Shown here: positions 24,799 to 33,724 of the stretch, piece after piece
Layout: every line of letters starts with the position of its first letter
How positions within the stretch are numbered: the stretch's first letter is position 1
Assembly (NCBI RefSeq): GCF_004214935.1
Contig: NZ_SFCC01000012.1
Coordinates: 62,001 to 126,000, forward strand
From: Amycolatopsis suaedae
GTDB taxonomy: Bacteria; Actinomycetota; Actinomycetes; Mycobacteriales; Pseudonocardiaceae
Length of the DNA: 64,000 nucleotides
Direction of reading: 5' to 3'
Made by a program: the position numbers and the translations under genes
Notes under the pieces: generated by a model
The model's input: the letters and a program-made list of their open reading frames with translations, nothing else
Told to the model about the DNA's origin: nothing
Database searches by the model: none

Positions 24799-25466
24799 CC
24801 TCGGCCGGCGCCGGGCACGCGATAGCCCGATCCCACCACGGTCTCGATGATCCCAGGTTCGCCGAGCTTCTTGCGCAGGGTCATCACCGTGACCCGCACG
24901 GTCGTGGTGAACGGGTCGGCGTTCTCGTCCCACACCCGTTCCAGCAGTTCCTCGCTGCTGACCACCGAGCCACCGGCGGCGAGCAGGACCTCCAGCACAC
25001 CGAACTCCTTGCGGGTCAGCTCCACCGGGCCGCTGTCGCGTTCCACCGTGCGCTTGGCCGGGTCGAGCCGCACGTCACCCGCGGTCAGCAGCGGGGGCGC
25101 GGCCGGCGTGGCCCTGCGGCCCAGCGCCCGCACCCTGGCCACCAGCTCGGGGAAGGCGAACGGCTTGGCCAGGTAGTCGTCGGCACCCAGCGACAGGCCC
25201 TCGACGCGGTCGGCGACCGCGCCGCTCGCGGTCAGCATCAGCACCCGGGTCAGCTCGCCGGAGCCGACGATCTCCCGGCACAGGTCGTCGCCGGACATCC
25301 CGGGCAGGTCCCGGTCCAGCAGCACCACGTCGTAGCGGGTGACCGTGGCCTTCTCGTGGCCCTCGTCGCCGGTGAGCGCGACGTCGACGGCCATGCCCTC
25401 CCGGCGCAGCCCGCGCGCGATCGCCTCGGCGAGTGGTTCTTCGTCTTCGACTACCAGAATCCGCAC
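24795..25466 (-). CDS. OmpR/PhoB-type response regulator
   Basis: The 223-residue regulator begins at GTG 25466 (VRILVVEDEEPLAEAI). The receiver has its phosphoacceptor in VLLDRDLPG, the Thr in LMLTASG and Lys in YLAKPF. The winged-helix output domain, from about residue 130, includes VELTRKEFGVLEVLLA and VRVTVMTLRKKLG. It is the first gene of the two-component operon. The 46-base gap from the PucR gene contains a TTTTCTGAGAGAACCTGAGAAA inverted repeat (GTTTTCTGAGAG end and CTGAGAAAC end), which may be its own site or a promoter element. Confidence 0.93.
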   Translation of the reverse strand: MRILVVEDEEPLAEAIARGLRREGMAVDVALTGDEGHEKATVTRYDVVLLDRDLPGMSGDDLCREIVGSGELTRVLMLTASGAVADRVEGLSLGADDYLAKPFAFPELVARVRALGRRATPAAPPLLTAGDVRLDPAKRTVERDSGPVELTRKEFGVLEVLLAAGGSVVSSEELLERVWDENADPFTTTVRVTVMTLRKKLGEPGIIETVVGSGYRVPGAGRG

Positions 25467-25512
25467 GGTTCCACGTTCCCACAGTTTTCTGAGAGAACCT
25501 GAGAAACGCGCC

Positions 25513-26964
25513 CTACTCCGACCAGCGCAGGGCGAACCAGAGCTCCATTCTGGACTCCGGGTCGGCCAGGTCCAGCCCGAGCGCCCGCTCGGCCAGCCGG
25601 ATGCGGTGGCGCACACTGTTGCGGTGGACGCCGAGCGCGGCGGCCGTCCGGTCCCAGCTGCCGTGGTGGGCCAGCCACGTCCGCAGCGTGCGCACCAGCT
25701 CGGCGGCCCGCTCCTCGTCCAGCTCCCGCAGCGGTGCCAGCAGCGTGCCGGCGAACTCCGCGGCCCGGCCGGGTTCGACGGCGGCGGCCAGTCCCCCGCC
25801 CTCGGCGACCAGCGGCCTGCCCAGTGCCACCGCCCGTTGCTCCAGCGCGGCCAGCTCGGCCCGCGCCGCGGGCAGGCGCCCGGCGGGCGCGGGGCGGCTG
25901 GCAACGGTCAGCCAGCCGTGCGCGAGCAGCTGGTCCGTGTCGGGTGCGCGGGTCACCACCGCGGTGAACCGCGGCCCGGGGGACCGCCGCACCAGCGGGG
26001 TGCCCAGGCGGTCGCGCAGCCAGTCGTAGCCCGCCGTGACGTCGGTGGGTCCCGCGCCGTGTGCGGTGCCGGACACCACGCGGTAGTCGCCGGGGCCGAG
26101 CAGTTCGGCCAGTGGCGCCGGCTGCCCGAGTACCAGCGCGGTCACCGCCGCGCCCAGCCCCGAGGTGTCCGAACCCGCCCGCACGGCCACGCCGAACAAC
26201 GCGGCCCCCACGGCGAGGATCGCGCGGTCGGTCGCGCCGAACCGCTCGCGCCTGCCGACCACGACGAGCTGCGCGGCGGTGGCCTGCGGGTAGACCGGCT
26301 GGGCGAGCACGACGGTCCCGCCGGCCAGTTCGGTGCTGGCACTGCGCGGTCCCCGGCCGCCCCGCAGCCGGGCCAGCAGCGGCTCCAGCTCGGCGGGGAA
26401 CGGCACCGGGACGTCGTGCTCGGCCAGCAGCGTGCCGTCCCTGGCGACCAGGGCGACCCAGCCGGACAGCCTCCCGCCCAGCCCGCGGGCCAGTGCCGCG
26501 AGGCCGTCGGCGGCGGCGTCGGTCAGCTTCTCCCTGGCCTCGGTGACGACCCGCTGCCCGCGCTGCGACTCCTCGGCCAGCGCGACGGCGACCGCGCGGT
26601 TGACGGCCAGGAACGGCGTGTGCACCGGGATCACCAGCAGCGGCAGCCCGAACCTGGTGCACGCCTGCCGCAGCGAGTCGGGCAGGCGGTCGTTCAGCGG
26701 CGGTGTCACGCCGAACCCGAGCGCGGTGACGCCCGCGGCTCGCAGGCCCCGGACGTAGCTGTCCACCTCGGCCTGCTCGGCAGGCAGGTTGACCCCGGCG
26801 GTGAGCAGCAGCTCGTCGCCAAGCAGGTACGGCGCCGGATCCCGCAGCTCGCTGACGTGGGCCCAGCGCACCGGCAGGTCCAGTGCGCCCGGCCGCAGGG
26901 TCTCCGGCACCACCTCGACGGCGAGGTCGGCCCGGTCCACCACCGCACTCAACGGAATGGTCAT
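25513..26964 (-). CDS. PucR family transcriptional regulator
   Basis: The 483-residue regulator has the N-terminal PucR sensor domain (residues 1-125; DPAPYLLGDELLLTAGV is typical), a GGDEF-like middle domain and a C-terminal helix-turn-helix (DRTAAALGVHRNSVRHRI near residue 445). PucR proteins control purine, amino-acid or polyamine catabolism. It is transcribed away from the transporter/ureohydrolase operon, from which it is separated by 103 bases with one inverted repeat, so it is probably the pathway activator. Confidence 0.9.
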   Translation of the reverse strand: MTIPLSAVVDRADLAVEVVPETLRPGALDLPVRWAHVSELRDPAPYLLGDELLLTAGVNLPAEQAEVDSYVRGLRAAGVTALGFGVTPPLNDRLPDSLRQACTRFGLPLLVIPVHTPFLAVNRAVAVALAEESQRGQRVVTEAREKLTDAAADGLAALARGLGGRLSGWVALVARDGTLLAEHDVPVPFPAELEPLLARLRGGRGPRSASTELAGGTVVLAQPVYPQATAAQLVVVGRRERFGATDRAILAVGAALFGVAVRAGSDTSGLGAAVTALVLGQPAPLAELLGPGDYRVVSGTAHGAGPTDVTAGYDWLRDRLGTPLVRRSPGPRFTAVVTRAPDTDQLLAHGWLTVASRPAPAGRLPAARAELAALEQRAVALGRPLVAEGGGLAAAVEPGRAAEFAGTLLAPLRELDEERAAELVRTLRTWLAHHGSWDRTAAALGVHRNSVRHRIRLAERALGLDLADPESRMELWFALRWSE

Positions 26965-26987
26965 ATCGGCCAGAGATTACCTCAATC

Positions 26988-27004
26988 TGGGACGGAACAT
27001 CCCA
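26988..27004. promoter_or_regulatory. Inverted repeat between PucR gene and catabolic operon
   Basis: TGGGA (26988-26992) and TCCCA (27000-27004) flank the 7-base centre CGGAACA; the outer bases AAT and TT extend the symmetry imperfectly. It lies in the shared control region, 24 bases from the PucR start. It is a reasonable PucR site but the arms are short. Confidence 0.45.
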
Positions 27005-27067
27005 TTCAGTTGATCGCGTGGCCGAGCCTACGGTGACCCGAACATCGCCATCTGGCAGGAGACCGCC

Positions 27068-28507
27068 GTGTTCGCTGACTACGTCGTCATCGCCCTCTAC
27101 ATCGCCGGCATGGTCGGCATCGGCTGGTGGGGCCTGCGCCTGGCCAAGACGAAGAGCGACTACCTGGTCGCCGGCCGCAGGCTCGGCTGGTTCATGTACT
27201 CCGGCACGATGTCGGCCGTCGTGCTCGGCGGGGCGTCCACGGTCGGCGGCGTCAAGCTCGGCTACACCTGGGGCCTGTCCGGAGCCTGGCTGGTCGTCTC
27301 CATCGGCCTGGGCATCCTGGTGCTGCACGCGTTGTTCGCCCGGCGGCTGGTCAAGCTGCGTGTGTACACCGTCGGCGAGATGCTGCACCTGCGTTACGGC
27401 GGCTCCACCTCGGCCATCTCCGGCGTGGTCATGTGGGCCTACACGCTCATGCTCACCGTCACCTCCACGCTGGCCTTCGCCACGGTGTTCAAGGTGCTGC
27501 TGAACGTGCCGGAGTGGGTGGGCATCGCCATCGGCGGCTCCATCGTGGTCCTGTACTCGGTGCTGGGCGGCATGTGGTCGATCACGCTGACCGACATCGC
27601 CCAGTTCGTCATCAAGACCGTCGGCATCCTGCTCATCCTGCTGCCGGTGGCGGTCAGCTCGGCGGGCGGCTTCGGCGGCATGCGTGAGCGCCTCGACGCC
27701 AGCTTCTTCGACTTCACCAGCATCGGCACCGAGCTGATCATCACCTACGTGCTGACCTACGGCTTCGGGCTGCTGATCGGGCAGGACATCTGGCAGCGGG
27801 TGTTCACCGCCCGCACGCCGAGGGTCGCCACGGCCGGTGGTATCGGCTCGGGCGTGTACTGCCTGGTCTACGGCGTGGCAGGCGCCCTGATCGGCGCGGC
27901 GGCCAAGGCGCTGTACCCGCAGCTGGCCAGCGCGCAGGACGCGTTCGCCACCATCGTCGAGGACCTGCTGCCCGCGGGGGTGCGCGGGCTGGTGCTGGCC
28001 GCGGCGCTGTCGGCGATGATGTCGACGGCCAGCGGCGCGCTCATCGCGTGTTCCACGGTCAGCACCACCGACCTGCTGGCCAGGCTGCGCGGGCGCCCGG
28101 CCTCCGGTGAGGACGCCGAGGTCAACCGCAACCGGGTCACCACGCTGGTCCTCGGCGTGGTCGCCGTCGGCATCGCGATGGTCGTCAGCGACGTGGTGAA
28201 CGCGCTGACCATCGCCTACAACATCCTGGTCGGCGGGCTGCTCGTGGCCATCCTCGGCGCGCTGTTCTTCAGGCGGGGCACCCGGCAGGGCGCGCTGGCG
28301 TCGATGGTGGTCGGCACCGGCGTGGTGATCGTGCTGATGATCACCGAGGGCATGGAGTCCGTCGCGCCGATCTACCTCGGCCTGGCCGCGAGCCTGGTGG
28401 TCTACCTGGTGGTCAGCCTGCTCACCCCGCCCACCCCGGCCGCCGTGATGGCCGAGTGGACCCGGCGCCTGGCCGGACGGGAAACCGAAGAAACCGTTAC
28501 CGCGTAA
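27068..28507 (+). CDS. Sodium:solute symporter
   Basis: The 479-residue integral membrane protein has about 13 hydrophobic segments and belongs to the SSS family. The sequence GRRLGWFMYSGTMSAVVLGGASTVGG spans the typical first unwound helix region (given here as its best-known landmark), and SAMMSTASGALIACSTV is the sodium-site segment. GTG 27068 follows CAGGAGA. As first gene of the operon it probably imports the substrate broken down by the following enzymes; a guanidino or amino acid compound fits the neighbours. Confidence 0.9.
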   Translation: MFADYVVIALYIAGMVGIGWWGLRLAKTKSDYLVAGRRLGWFMYSGTMSAVVLGGASTVGGVKLGYTWGLSGAWLVVSIGLGILVLHALFARRLVKLRVYTVGEMLHLRYGGSTSAISGVVMWAYTLMLTVTSTLAFATVFKVLLNVPEWVGIAIGGSIVVLYSVLGGMWSITLTDIAQFVIKTVGILLILLPVAVSSAGGFGGMRERLDASFFDFTSIGTELIITYVLTYGFGLLIGQDIWQRVFTARTPRVATAGGIGSGVYCLVYGVAGALIGAAAKALYPQLASAQDAFATIVEDLLPAGVRGLVLAAALSAMMSTASGALIACSTVSTTDLLARLRGRPASGEDAEVNRNRVTTLVLGVVAVGIAMVVSDVVNALTIAYNILVGGLLVAILGALFFRRGTRQGALASMVVGTGVVIVLMITEGMESVAPIYLGLAASLVVYLVVSLLTPPTPAAVMAEWTRRLAGRETEETVTA

Positions 28508-28520
28508 GGAGAACCGACCA

Positions 28521-29474
28521 GTGAACGCGCAGTCCCCGATCGGCCCCGTCGACTCGTCGAAGGTGCCGCGGTTCGCCGGGTTCGCCACCTTCGCCCGGTT
28601 GCCCAGGGCCGACGAGGTGGAGCGGGCCGACGTCGCCGTGGTCGGTGTCCCGTTCGACGCCGGAGTGTCCTACCGGCCCGGCGCCCGGTTCGGCCCGGCC
28701 GGGCTGCGGGAGGCCAGCAGGCTGCTGCGGCCCTACCACCCGGAGCTGGACGTCTCGCCGTTCGCCGCGGCCCAGGTGGTCGACGCCGGTGACATCGCGG
28801 TCAACCCGTTCAACATCGGCGAGGCCATCGAGACACTGCAGCACGAGGCCGAGGCGCTCACCGCCGACGGCACCCGCCTGGTAACCGTCGGCGGCGACCA
28901 CACCATCGCGCTGCCGCTGCTGCGGGCCGCTGCCCGCAGGCACGGACCGGTGGCGCTGCTGCACTTCGACGCCCACCTGGACACCTGGGACACCTACTTC
29001 GGCGAGCCCTACACCCACGGCACGCCGTTCCGGCGGGCGTCCGAGGAAGGCATCCTGGACACCAGCGCGCTGTCGCACGTGGGTACCCGCGGGCCGCTGT
29101 ACGGCAAGCGTGACCTGGAGGAGGACCGCAGGCTGGGCTTCGGCATCGTCACCTCCGGCGACGTGCTGCGCCGCGGTGTCGAGGAGACGGTGGACGCCCT
29201 GCGCCAGCGCATCGGCGACCGGCCGCTGTACGTGTCGGTCGACATCGACGTGCTCGACCCGGCACACGCACCGGGCACCGGCACGCCGGAGGCGGGCGGG
29301 ATGACCAGCCGCGAACTGCTGGAGATCCTGCGCGGGCTGCGGGGCCTCAACCTCGTCGGCGGCGACGTCGTCGAGCTGGCTCCCGCCTACGATCACGCGG
29401 AGATCACCGCCGTGGCCGCCGCCCACGTGGCCTACGACCTGGTGAGCCTGCTGGCGCTGGACGTACAGGAGTGA
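28521..29474 (+). CDS. Ureohydrolase (agmatinase/guanidinobutyrase-like)
   Basis: The 317-residue enzyme belongs to the arginase/agmatinase superfamily, which hydrolyses guanidino groups to urea. The dinuclear manganese ligands are present: His in GGDHTIALP, the DAHLD of LLHFDAHLDTWD, and the SVDIDVLDPAHAPG block near residue 235. The specificity loop cannot be read by eye. Since the next two genes fit a 2-ketoarginine decarboxylase and an aldehyde dehydrogenase, 4-guanidinobutyrase is more likely than agmatinase. Its stop overlaps the GTG of the next gene. Confidence 0.9.
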   Translation: MNAQSPIGPVDSSKVPRFAGFATFARLPRADEVERADVAVVGVPFDAGVSYRPGARFGPAGLREASRLLRPYHPELDVSPFAAAQVVDAGDIAVNPFNIGEAIETLQHEAEALTADGTRLVTVGGDHTIALPLLRAAARRHGPVALLHFDAHLDTWDTYFGEPYTHGTPFRRASEEGILDTSALSHVGTRGPLYGKRDLEEDRRLGFGIVTSGDVLRRGVEETVDALRQRIGDRPLYVSVDIDVLDPAHAPGTGTPEAGGMTSRELLEILRGLRGLNLVGGDVVELAPAYDHAEITAVAAAHVAYDLVSLLALDVQE

Positions 29475-31120
29475 CCGTGGACCGGATCGGGGGCGACCTC
29501 GTCGTCGAGACGCTGCGGGCACTGGGCGCCGACACCGTGTTCGGCCTGCCCGGCCAGCACGCGCTCGGGCTGTTCGAGGCACTGCGGCGCGCGCCCGGCC
29601 TGACGCTGGTCGGCGCGCGGGTGGAGAACAACCTCGCCTTCGCCGCCGACGGGTTCGCCCGCGCCCGGCTCACCGCCGACCCGCACGGCCCGGTCCCGGT
29701 GACCCCGATGATCGTGTCCACCGGTCCCGGCGCGCTGCTGACGCTGGCGTCGTTGCAGGAGGCGCGGGCGGCGTCGGTCCCGGTGCTGGGCATCTCCAGC
29801 CAGGTACCGGCGGCGGGCCTGGGCGGCGGACGGCACGGCTACCTCCACGAACTGCCCGACCAGCGGGCCAGTTTCCGCGACGTCGTCAAGTCGACACACG
29901 TCGTGCGCACCGCGGCCCAGATCCCCACGGCGCTGCGCGAGGCATGGGAGTCGGCGGCGACGGCACCGTACGGGCCGGTGTGGGTGGAGATCCCGCAGGA
30001 CGTCCTGCTGGCGCCCGCCACCCTGCCCGAGCTGACCTCGGTGCGGGCCGCGCCGGTGCCGCTGGAGCCGCTGCCGGAGCTGATCGCCGAGGCCGCCCGG
30101 CTGCTCGACGCGGCGGAGAACCCGGCGATCCTCGCCGGTGGCGGCGTGCTGCGGGCAGGTGCGGCCGAGCCGTTGCGGGAGCTGGCGGAGGCACTGCGCG
30201 CGCCGGTGCTGTCGACGTTCGGCGGCAAGGGCGCGTTCGGCTGGGACCATCCGCTGTCCGGCCAGTCGTGGCTGGAGGACTGGCACAGCACGGAGTTCCT
30301 CGCCGCGGCCGACGTGCTGCTGGTGATCGGCTCCGGGCTGGGCGAGCTGTCCAGCAACTACCACCGCTTCCGCCCGCGCGGGCGGATGATCCAGATCGAG
30401 GCCGACGCCGGGAAGCTGGCGGCCAACCACCCGGCGCTGGGCATCCACGCCGACGCCGGGCACGCGCTGCGGGCACTGGCCGCCGCGGTGTCCCGGCGGG
30501 ATCCGGACGGGCGCGCGGAGACCGCGGTCGCGGACCTGCTGGCGGCGGTCACCGCCCGGCTGGACGCCCAGCCGCTCGACCTGGAACGCCGGGTGCTCGG
30601 CGAGGTCCGCGCGGCGCTGCCGCAGGACACACCGTCCTACTGGGACATGACGATCCTCGGCTACTGGGCCTGGTCGGCGTGGAACGCCGACGGGGCGCCG
30701 ATCCACACCGCGCAGGGCGCAGGCGGCCTGGGCTACGGCCTGCCGGGCGCGCTCGGCGCGGCGGCGGCCCGGCGCGGCCCGGTGCTCGCCGTCTCCGGCG
30801 ACGGCGGCGCCGCCTACGGTTTCGCCGAGCTGGCCACCGCGGTCCAGCACGGGCTGGACGTCACCTGGCTGATCGTGGACGACGGCGGCTACGGCATCCT
30901 GCGCGAGTACATGACCGGCCAGTTCGGCCGCGCCCACGCCACCGAGCTGGCCCGGCCGGACCTGGTCGCGCTCGCCCGCGCGTTCGGCGTCCCCGCCACC
31001 CTGTCCACTGTGGACACACTGCGTGCGGATCTGGCGGCGGCACTGGCCACCCCGGGGCCGGCTGTCGTGGTGCTGCCCGCGGTCCTGCGCATGTTCGAAC
31101 CCACCCACCTGGACAAGTGA
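29471..31120 (+). CDS. Thiamine diphosphate enzyme, acetolactate-synthase-like (possible 2-ketoarginine decarboxylase)
   Basis: The 549-residue product has the three-domain layout of the acetolactate synthase superfamily. The Pyr domain has the catalytic Glu in LVGARVENNLAFAADG, and the PP domain has the cofactor motif SGDGGAAYGFAELATAV near residue 440 with the NN-type end replaced by VDDGGYG. No regulatory-subunit gene is nearby, arguing against acetolactate synthase proper. Pseudomonas AruI, a 2-ketoarginine decarboxylase, is of this size and superfamily. The operon context supports that role by inference. It starts at GTG 29471, coupled to the ureohydrolase. Confidence 0.85.
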   Translation: MTVDRIGGDLVVETLRALGADTVFGLPGQHALGLFEALRRAPGLTLVGARVENNLAFAADGFARARLTADPHGPVPVTPMIVSTGPGALLTLASLQEARAASVPVLGISSQVPAAGLGGGRHGYLHELPDQRASFRDVVKSTHVVRTAAQIPTALREAWESAATAPYGPVWVEIPQDVLLAPATLPELTSVRAAPVPLEPLPELIAEAARLLDAAENPAILAGGGVLRAGAAEPLRELAEALRAPVLSTFGGKGAFGWDHPLSGQSWLEDWHSTEFLAAADVLLVIGSGLGELSSNYHRFRPRGRMIQIEADAGKLAANHPALGIHADAGHALRALAAAVSRRDPDGRAETAVADLLAAVTARLDAQPLDLERRVLGEVRAALPQDTPSYWDMTILGYWAWSAWNADGAPIHTAQGAGGLGYGLPGALGAAAARRGPVLAVSGDGGAAYGFAELATAVQHGLDVTWLIVDDGGYGILREYMTGQFGRAHATELARPDLVALARAFGVPATLSTVDTLRADLAAALATPGPAVVVLPAVLRMFEPTHLDK

Positions 31121-31128
31121 GGTCAGAC

Positions 31129-32532
31129 GTGACGGTTCTCAACTTCATCGACGGCGCGGCGGTCGCGGCGGCCGGCGGCCGGACCCTGGAGCTGACCGAC
31201 CCGGCCACCGGGCGGGTGTGCGGCACGAGCGCACTGTCCGGACGGTCCGATGTGGACGCGGCGATGGCTGCCGCCGGGCGGGCGTTCCGGCGGTGGCGCC
31301 GCTCGACACCCGCCGAGCGTCAGCTGGCGCTGCTGCGCATCGCCGACGCGCTGGAGGCGCGCGCGGAGGAGTTCGCCGACGCCGAGGTGCGCGAGACCGG
31401 CAAGGTCCGGTCGGTGGTGACCGGGGAGGAGATCCCGGAGTGCGTGAGCGCGCTGCGGTTCTTCGCCGGTGCCGCGCGGCACCTGGAGGGCACGGCGTCG
31501 GCGGAGTACCTGCCGGGCCACACGTCGGTGATCCGGCGTGAGCCGGTGGGGGTGTGCGCGCAGATCGCGCCGTGGAACTACCCGCTGATGATGGGCGTGT
31601 GGAAGATCGCCCCCGCGCTGGCGGCGGGCAACACCGTCGTGCTCAAGCCGGCCGAGACGACGCCGAGCACGGCAGTGCTGCTGGCCGGCGTGGCCGCGGA
31701 GTTCCTGCCGGCCGGGGCGTTCAACGTGGTGTGCGGTGACCGCGACACCGGGCGGGCCCTGGTGGCGCATCCGGTTCCGGAGCTGGTGTCGATCACCGGC
31801 TCCACCCGGGCCGGCATCGACGTGGCCACCGTCGCGGCCGCCGACCTCAAGCGCACCCACCTGGAGCTGGGCGGCAACGCGCCGCTGCTGGTGTTCGGCG
31901 ACGCCGACCTGGCGGCCACCGCCGAGGGCATCGCCGGCGCGGCGTTCTACAACGCCGGCCAGGACTGCACGGCGGGCAGCCGGGTGCTGGTCGACGCGCG
32001 CGTGCACGACGCGTTCGTCGCCGAGCTGACGGCGGTGGCCGCGCGGCAGCGGCCCGGCACCGACTTCGGCCCGCTGAACAGCGCGGCCCAGCTGGACCGC
32101 GTGCGCGGCCTGCTGGAGCGGGTGCCCGCGCACGCGACCGTGCACACCGGCGGCAAGCCGTCCGGCGACCGGGGCTTCTACTTCGAGCCGACCGTCGTGT
32201 CCGGGCTGCGGCAGGACGACGAGCTGGTGCGGGAGGAGATCTTCGGGCCGGTCGTCACCGTGCAGCGGTTCGCCGACGAGGCGGAGGCGGTCGAGCTGGC
32301 CAACGGGGTGCCCTACGGGCTGGCGTCCTCGGTGTGGACCACCGACCATTCCCGGGCGGTGCGGGTGTCGGGCGAACTGGACTTCGGCTGCGTGTGGGTG
32401 AACACGCACGGCCCGCTGGCCGCTGAGATGCCGCACGGCGGCTTCGGCCACTCCGGGCACGGCAAGGATCTGTCGGCTTACTCGTTCGCCGAGTACACCC
32501 GAGTCAAGCACGTGATGACCCGGTTCGCCTAG
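31129..32532 (+). CDS. NAD-dependent aldehyde dehydrogenase (aminobutyraldehyde/guanidinobutyraldehyde type)
   Basis: The 467-residue dehydrogenase starts at GTG 31129. Family residues are present: Asn in QIAPWNYPLMMG, Lys in VVLKPAETTP, the SITGSTRAG nucleotide turn, Glu in LELGGNAPLLV and the nucleophile Cys in NAGQDCTAGSR. It is closest by eye to 4-aminobutyraldehyde/betaine-type dehydrogenases. In the proposed route it would oxidise 4-guanidinobutyraldehyde to 4-guanidinobutyrate, the ureohydrolase substrate. The TAG stop shares a CTAG (32529-32532) with the stop of the convergent membrane-protein gene. Confidence 0.92.
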   Translation: MTVLNFIDGAAVAAAGGRTLELTDPATGRVCGTSALSGRSDVDAAMAAAGRAFRRWRRSTPAERQLALLRIADALEARAEEFADAEVRETGKVRSVVTGEEIPECVSALRFFAGAARHLEGTASAEYLPGHTSVIRREPVGVCAQIAPWNYPLMMGVWKIAPALAAGNTVVLKPAETTPSTAVLLAGVAAEFLPAGAFNVVCGDRDTGRALVAHPVPELVSITGSTRAGIDVATVAAADLKRTHLELGGNAPLLVFGDADLAATAEGIAGAAFYNAGQDCTAGSRVLVDARVHDAFVAELTAVAARQRPGTDFGPLNSAAQLDRVRGLLERVPAHATVHTGGKPSGDRGFYFEPTVVSGLRQDDELVREEIFGPVVTVQRFADEAEAVELANGVPYGLASSVWTTDHSRAVRVSGELDFGCVWVNTHGPLAAEMPHGGFGHSGHGKDLSAYSFAEYTRVKHVMTRFA

Positions 32533-32960
32533 ACCGGCAGGAAAGCGGGCCACCAGGGCGGGGCGCCGCCGACGCAGACGGCGGCCGCGTGCTCGGGCAG
32601 CCACACGGCCATGCTCACCCAGACCGACCCGGCCAGGACGACGGCCGTCAGCAGGCCGCACGCGATCACGCCCGCCACCGCCGCGATCCGGCTCGCGGCG
32701 CCGGTGAACAGCGGGAACACGGCACTGAACAGCACCGTGAAGGCGACGAAGTTGCCCAGCCACAGCAGCGGCTGGACGGTGAACACCACGGTGGCCGACT
32801 CGGTCAGCGCCGGCACGCCCGTCTGGCACAGCCGCCGGGCGGCCGACACCAGGTACAGGTCGAGCCAGCACACACCCGTGCCCACGCCCGCGCCCACTAC
32901 GCCGAGCGTGACGGGCAGGTGTGCGCGTTCCCGCGTCACGACACCGGCCGTCATCGACAT
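32529..32960 (-). CDS. Small integral membrane protein
   Basis: The 143-residue product starts at ATG 32960 (or ATG 32954). Three hydrophobic segments lie at about residues 17-38, 62-85 and 94-117, with a C-terminal tail rich in Pro and Trp (GGAPPWWPAFLPV). No family is recognised. It ends in the CTAG shared with the convergent dehydrogenase gene, leaving no room for a terminator between them. It is followed at some distance by the GntR gene, on the same strand but not overlapping. Confidence 0.65.
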   Translation of the reverse strand: MSMTAGVVTRERAHLPVTLGVVGAGVGTGVCWLDLYLVSAARRLCQTGVPALTESATVVFTVQPLLWLGNFVAFTVLFSAVFPLFTGAASRIAAVAGVIACGLLTAVVLAGSVWVSMAVWLPEHAAAVCVGGAPPWWPAFLPV

Positions 32961-33026
32961 TCGCCTCCCAGTGACACCAGCGTGTCAGTGATCAACACGA
33001 TCGTGGGTCACGGGAGGGTTGCAACG

Positions 33027-33683
33027 TCACCTGCGGGTGAGGATCTCCAGGGCGTGCCTGCGGTGCTCGGCGAACAGGTCGAGGGCGGCGGCGCGGTCCC
33101 GGGCGCGCAGCGCCGCGGCCAGCCCGCGGTGCTCGGCGGGGACACCGGCGAGGTAGTCCGCCGAGCTCACCCCGATCCGGGTCAGCAGGAACAGGTGGAC
33201 CTGCGACCGGATGGCCTGCCACGCCTCCAGCAGCCGGCGGTGTCCCGCGGCCGCGTAGACGGCGTCGTGGAAGGCGATGTCGCAGCGCACCATCTCGTGC
33301 TCGCCCGCGGCACGCTCCATCCGGTCGACGACGGCGTCCAGTGCGGTCAGGTCCTCGTCGGTGGCGACGTCGACCGCCCGCTCCACGGCGAGCCGCTCCA
33401 GTGCGGCACGCAGGCTGTCGAGTTCGGCGACGTCGTCGTCGGACAGCGTGGTGACCGTCGCGCCCCGGTGCCACTCGCTGCGCACCAGGCCCTCGCGTTC
33501 CAGCCGGAGCAGGGCCTCCCGGACGGGGCCGCGGCTGACGCCCAGCTCCCCCGCCAGTTCGACCTCGCGCAGCTGCGCACCGGGCGCGTAGGCACCGCCG
33601 AAGATCGCGTCGCGGACGCGGTCGGCCACCTCGTCGGCCAGCCCGCGCCGCCGTGCGGGTGCCACCCGGCCGGACGTGCTCAT
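33027..33683 (-). CDS. GntR family transcriptional regulator (FadR/FCD type)
   Basis: The 218-residue regulator starts at ATG 33683. The N-terminal winged helix reads LADEVADRVRDAIFGG, then LAGELGVSRGPVREALLRL; the C-terminal FCD domain carries the metal-binding histidines in FHDAVYAAAGH and near EHRRHALEIL. Such regulators sense carboxylic acids or sugar acids. It diverges from the VOC gene, and a perfect 12-base palindrome lies between them, so it very probably represses both. The effector is unknown. Confidence 0.9.
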   Translation of the reverse strand: MSTSGRVAPARRRGLADEVADRVRDAIFGGAYAPGAQLREVELAGELGVSRGPVREALLRLEREGLVRSEWHRGATVTTLSDDDVAELDSLRAALERLAVERAVDVATDEDLTALDAVVDRMERAAGEHEMVRCDIAFHDAVYAAAGHRRLLEAWQAIRSQVHLFLLTRIGVSSADYLAGVPAEHRGLAAALRARDRAAALDLFAEHRRHALEILTRR

Positions 33684-33707
33684 CGCCACCCTCCGTTCGC
33701 TTGTCTG

Positions 33708-33719
33708 AATGTTAACATT
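33708..33719. promoter_or_regulatory. Perfect palindrome, likely GntR operator
   Basis: AATGTTAACATT is a perfect 12-base palindrome in the 41-base space between the divergent GntR and VOC starts. It is only 5 bases from the VOC ATG and 24 from the GntR ATG. Its AT-rich sequence stands out in this GC-rich region. The overlap with both translation starts suggests that binding would block both transcripts. Confidence 0.65.
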
Positions 33720-33724
33720 ACGAC

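Noticed and set aside
25451..28588. A 1045-codon open frame on the minus strand.
   Set aside because: It is antisense to the PucR and symporter genes, made of Arg/Gly/Ala-rich sequence as expected from shifted GC-rich codons, with no domain.
29471..31120. Acetolactate synthase of branched-chain amino acid synthesis.
   Set aside because: No ilvN or ilvC neighbour, and the operon is catabolic with a ureohydrolase and aldehyde dehydrogenase.
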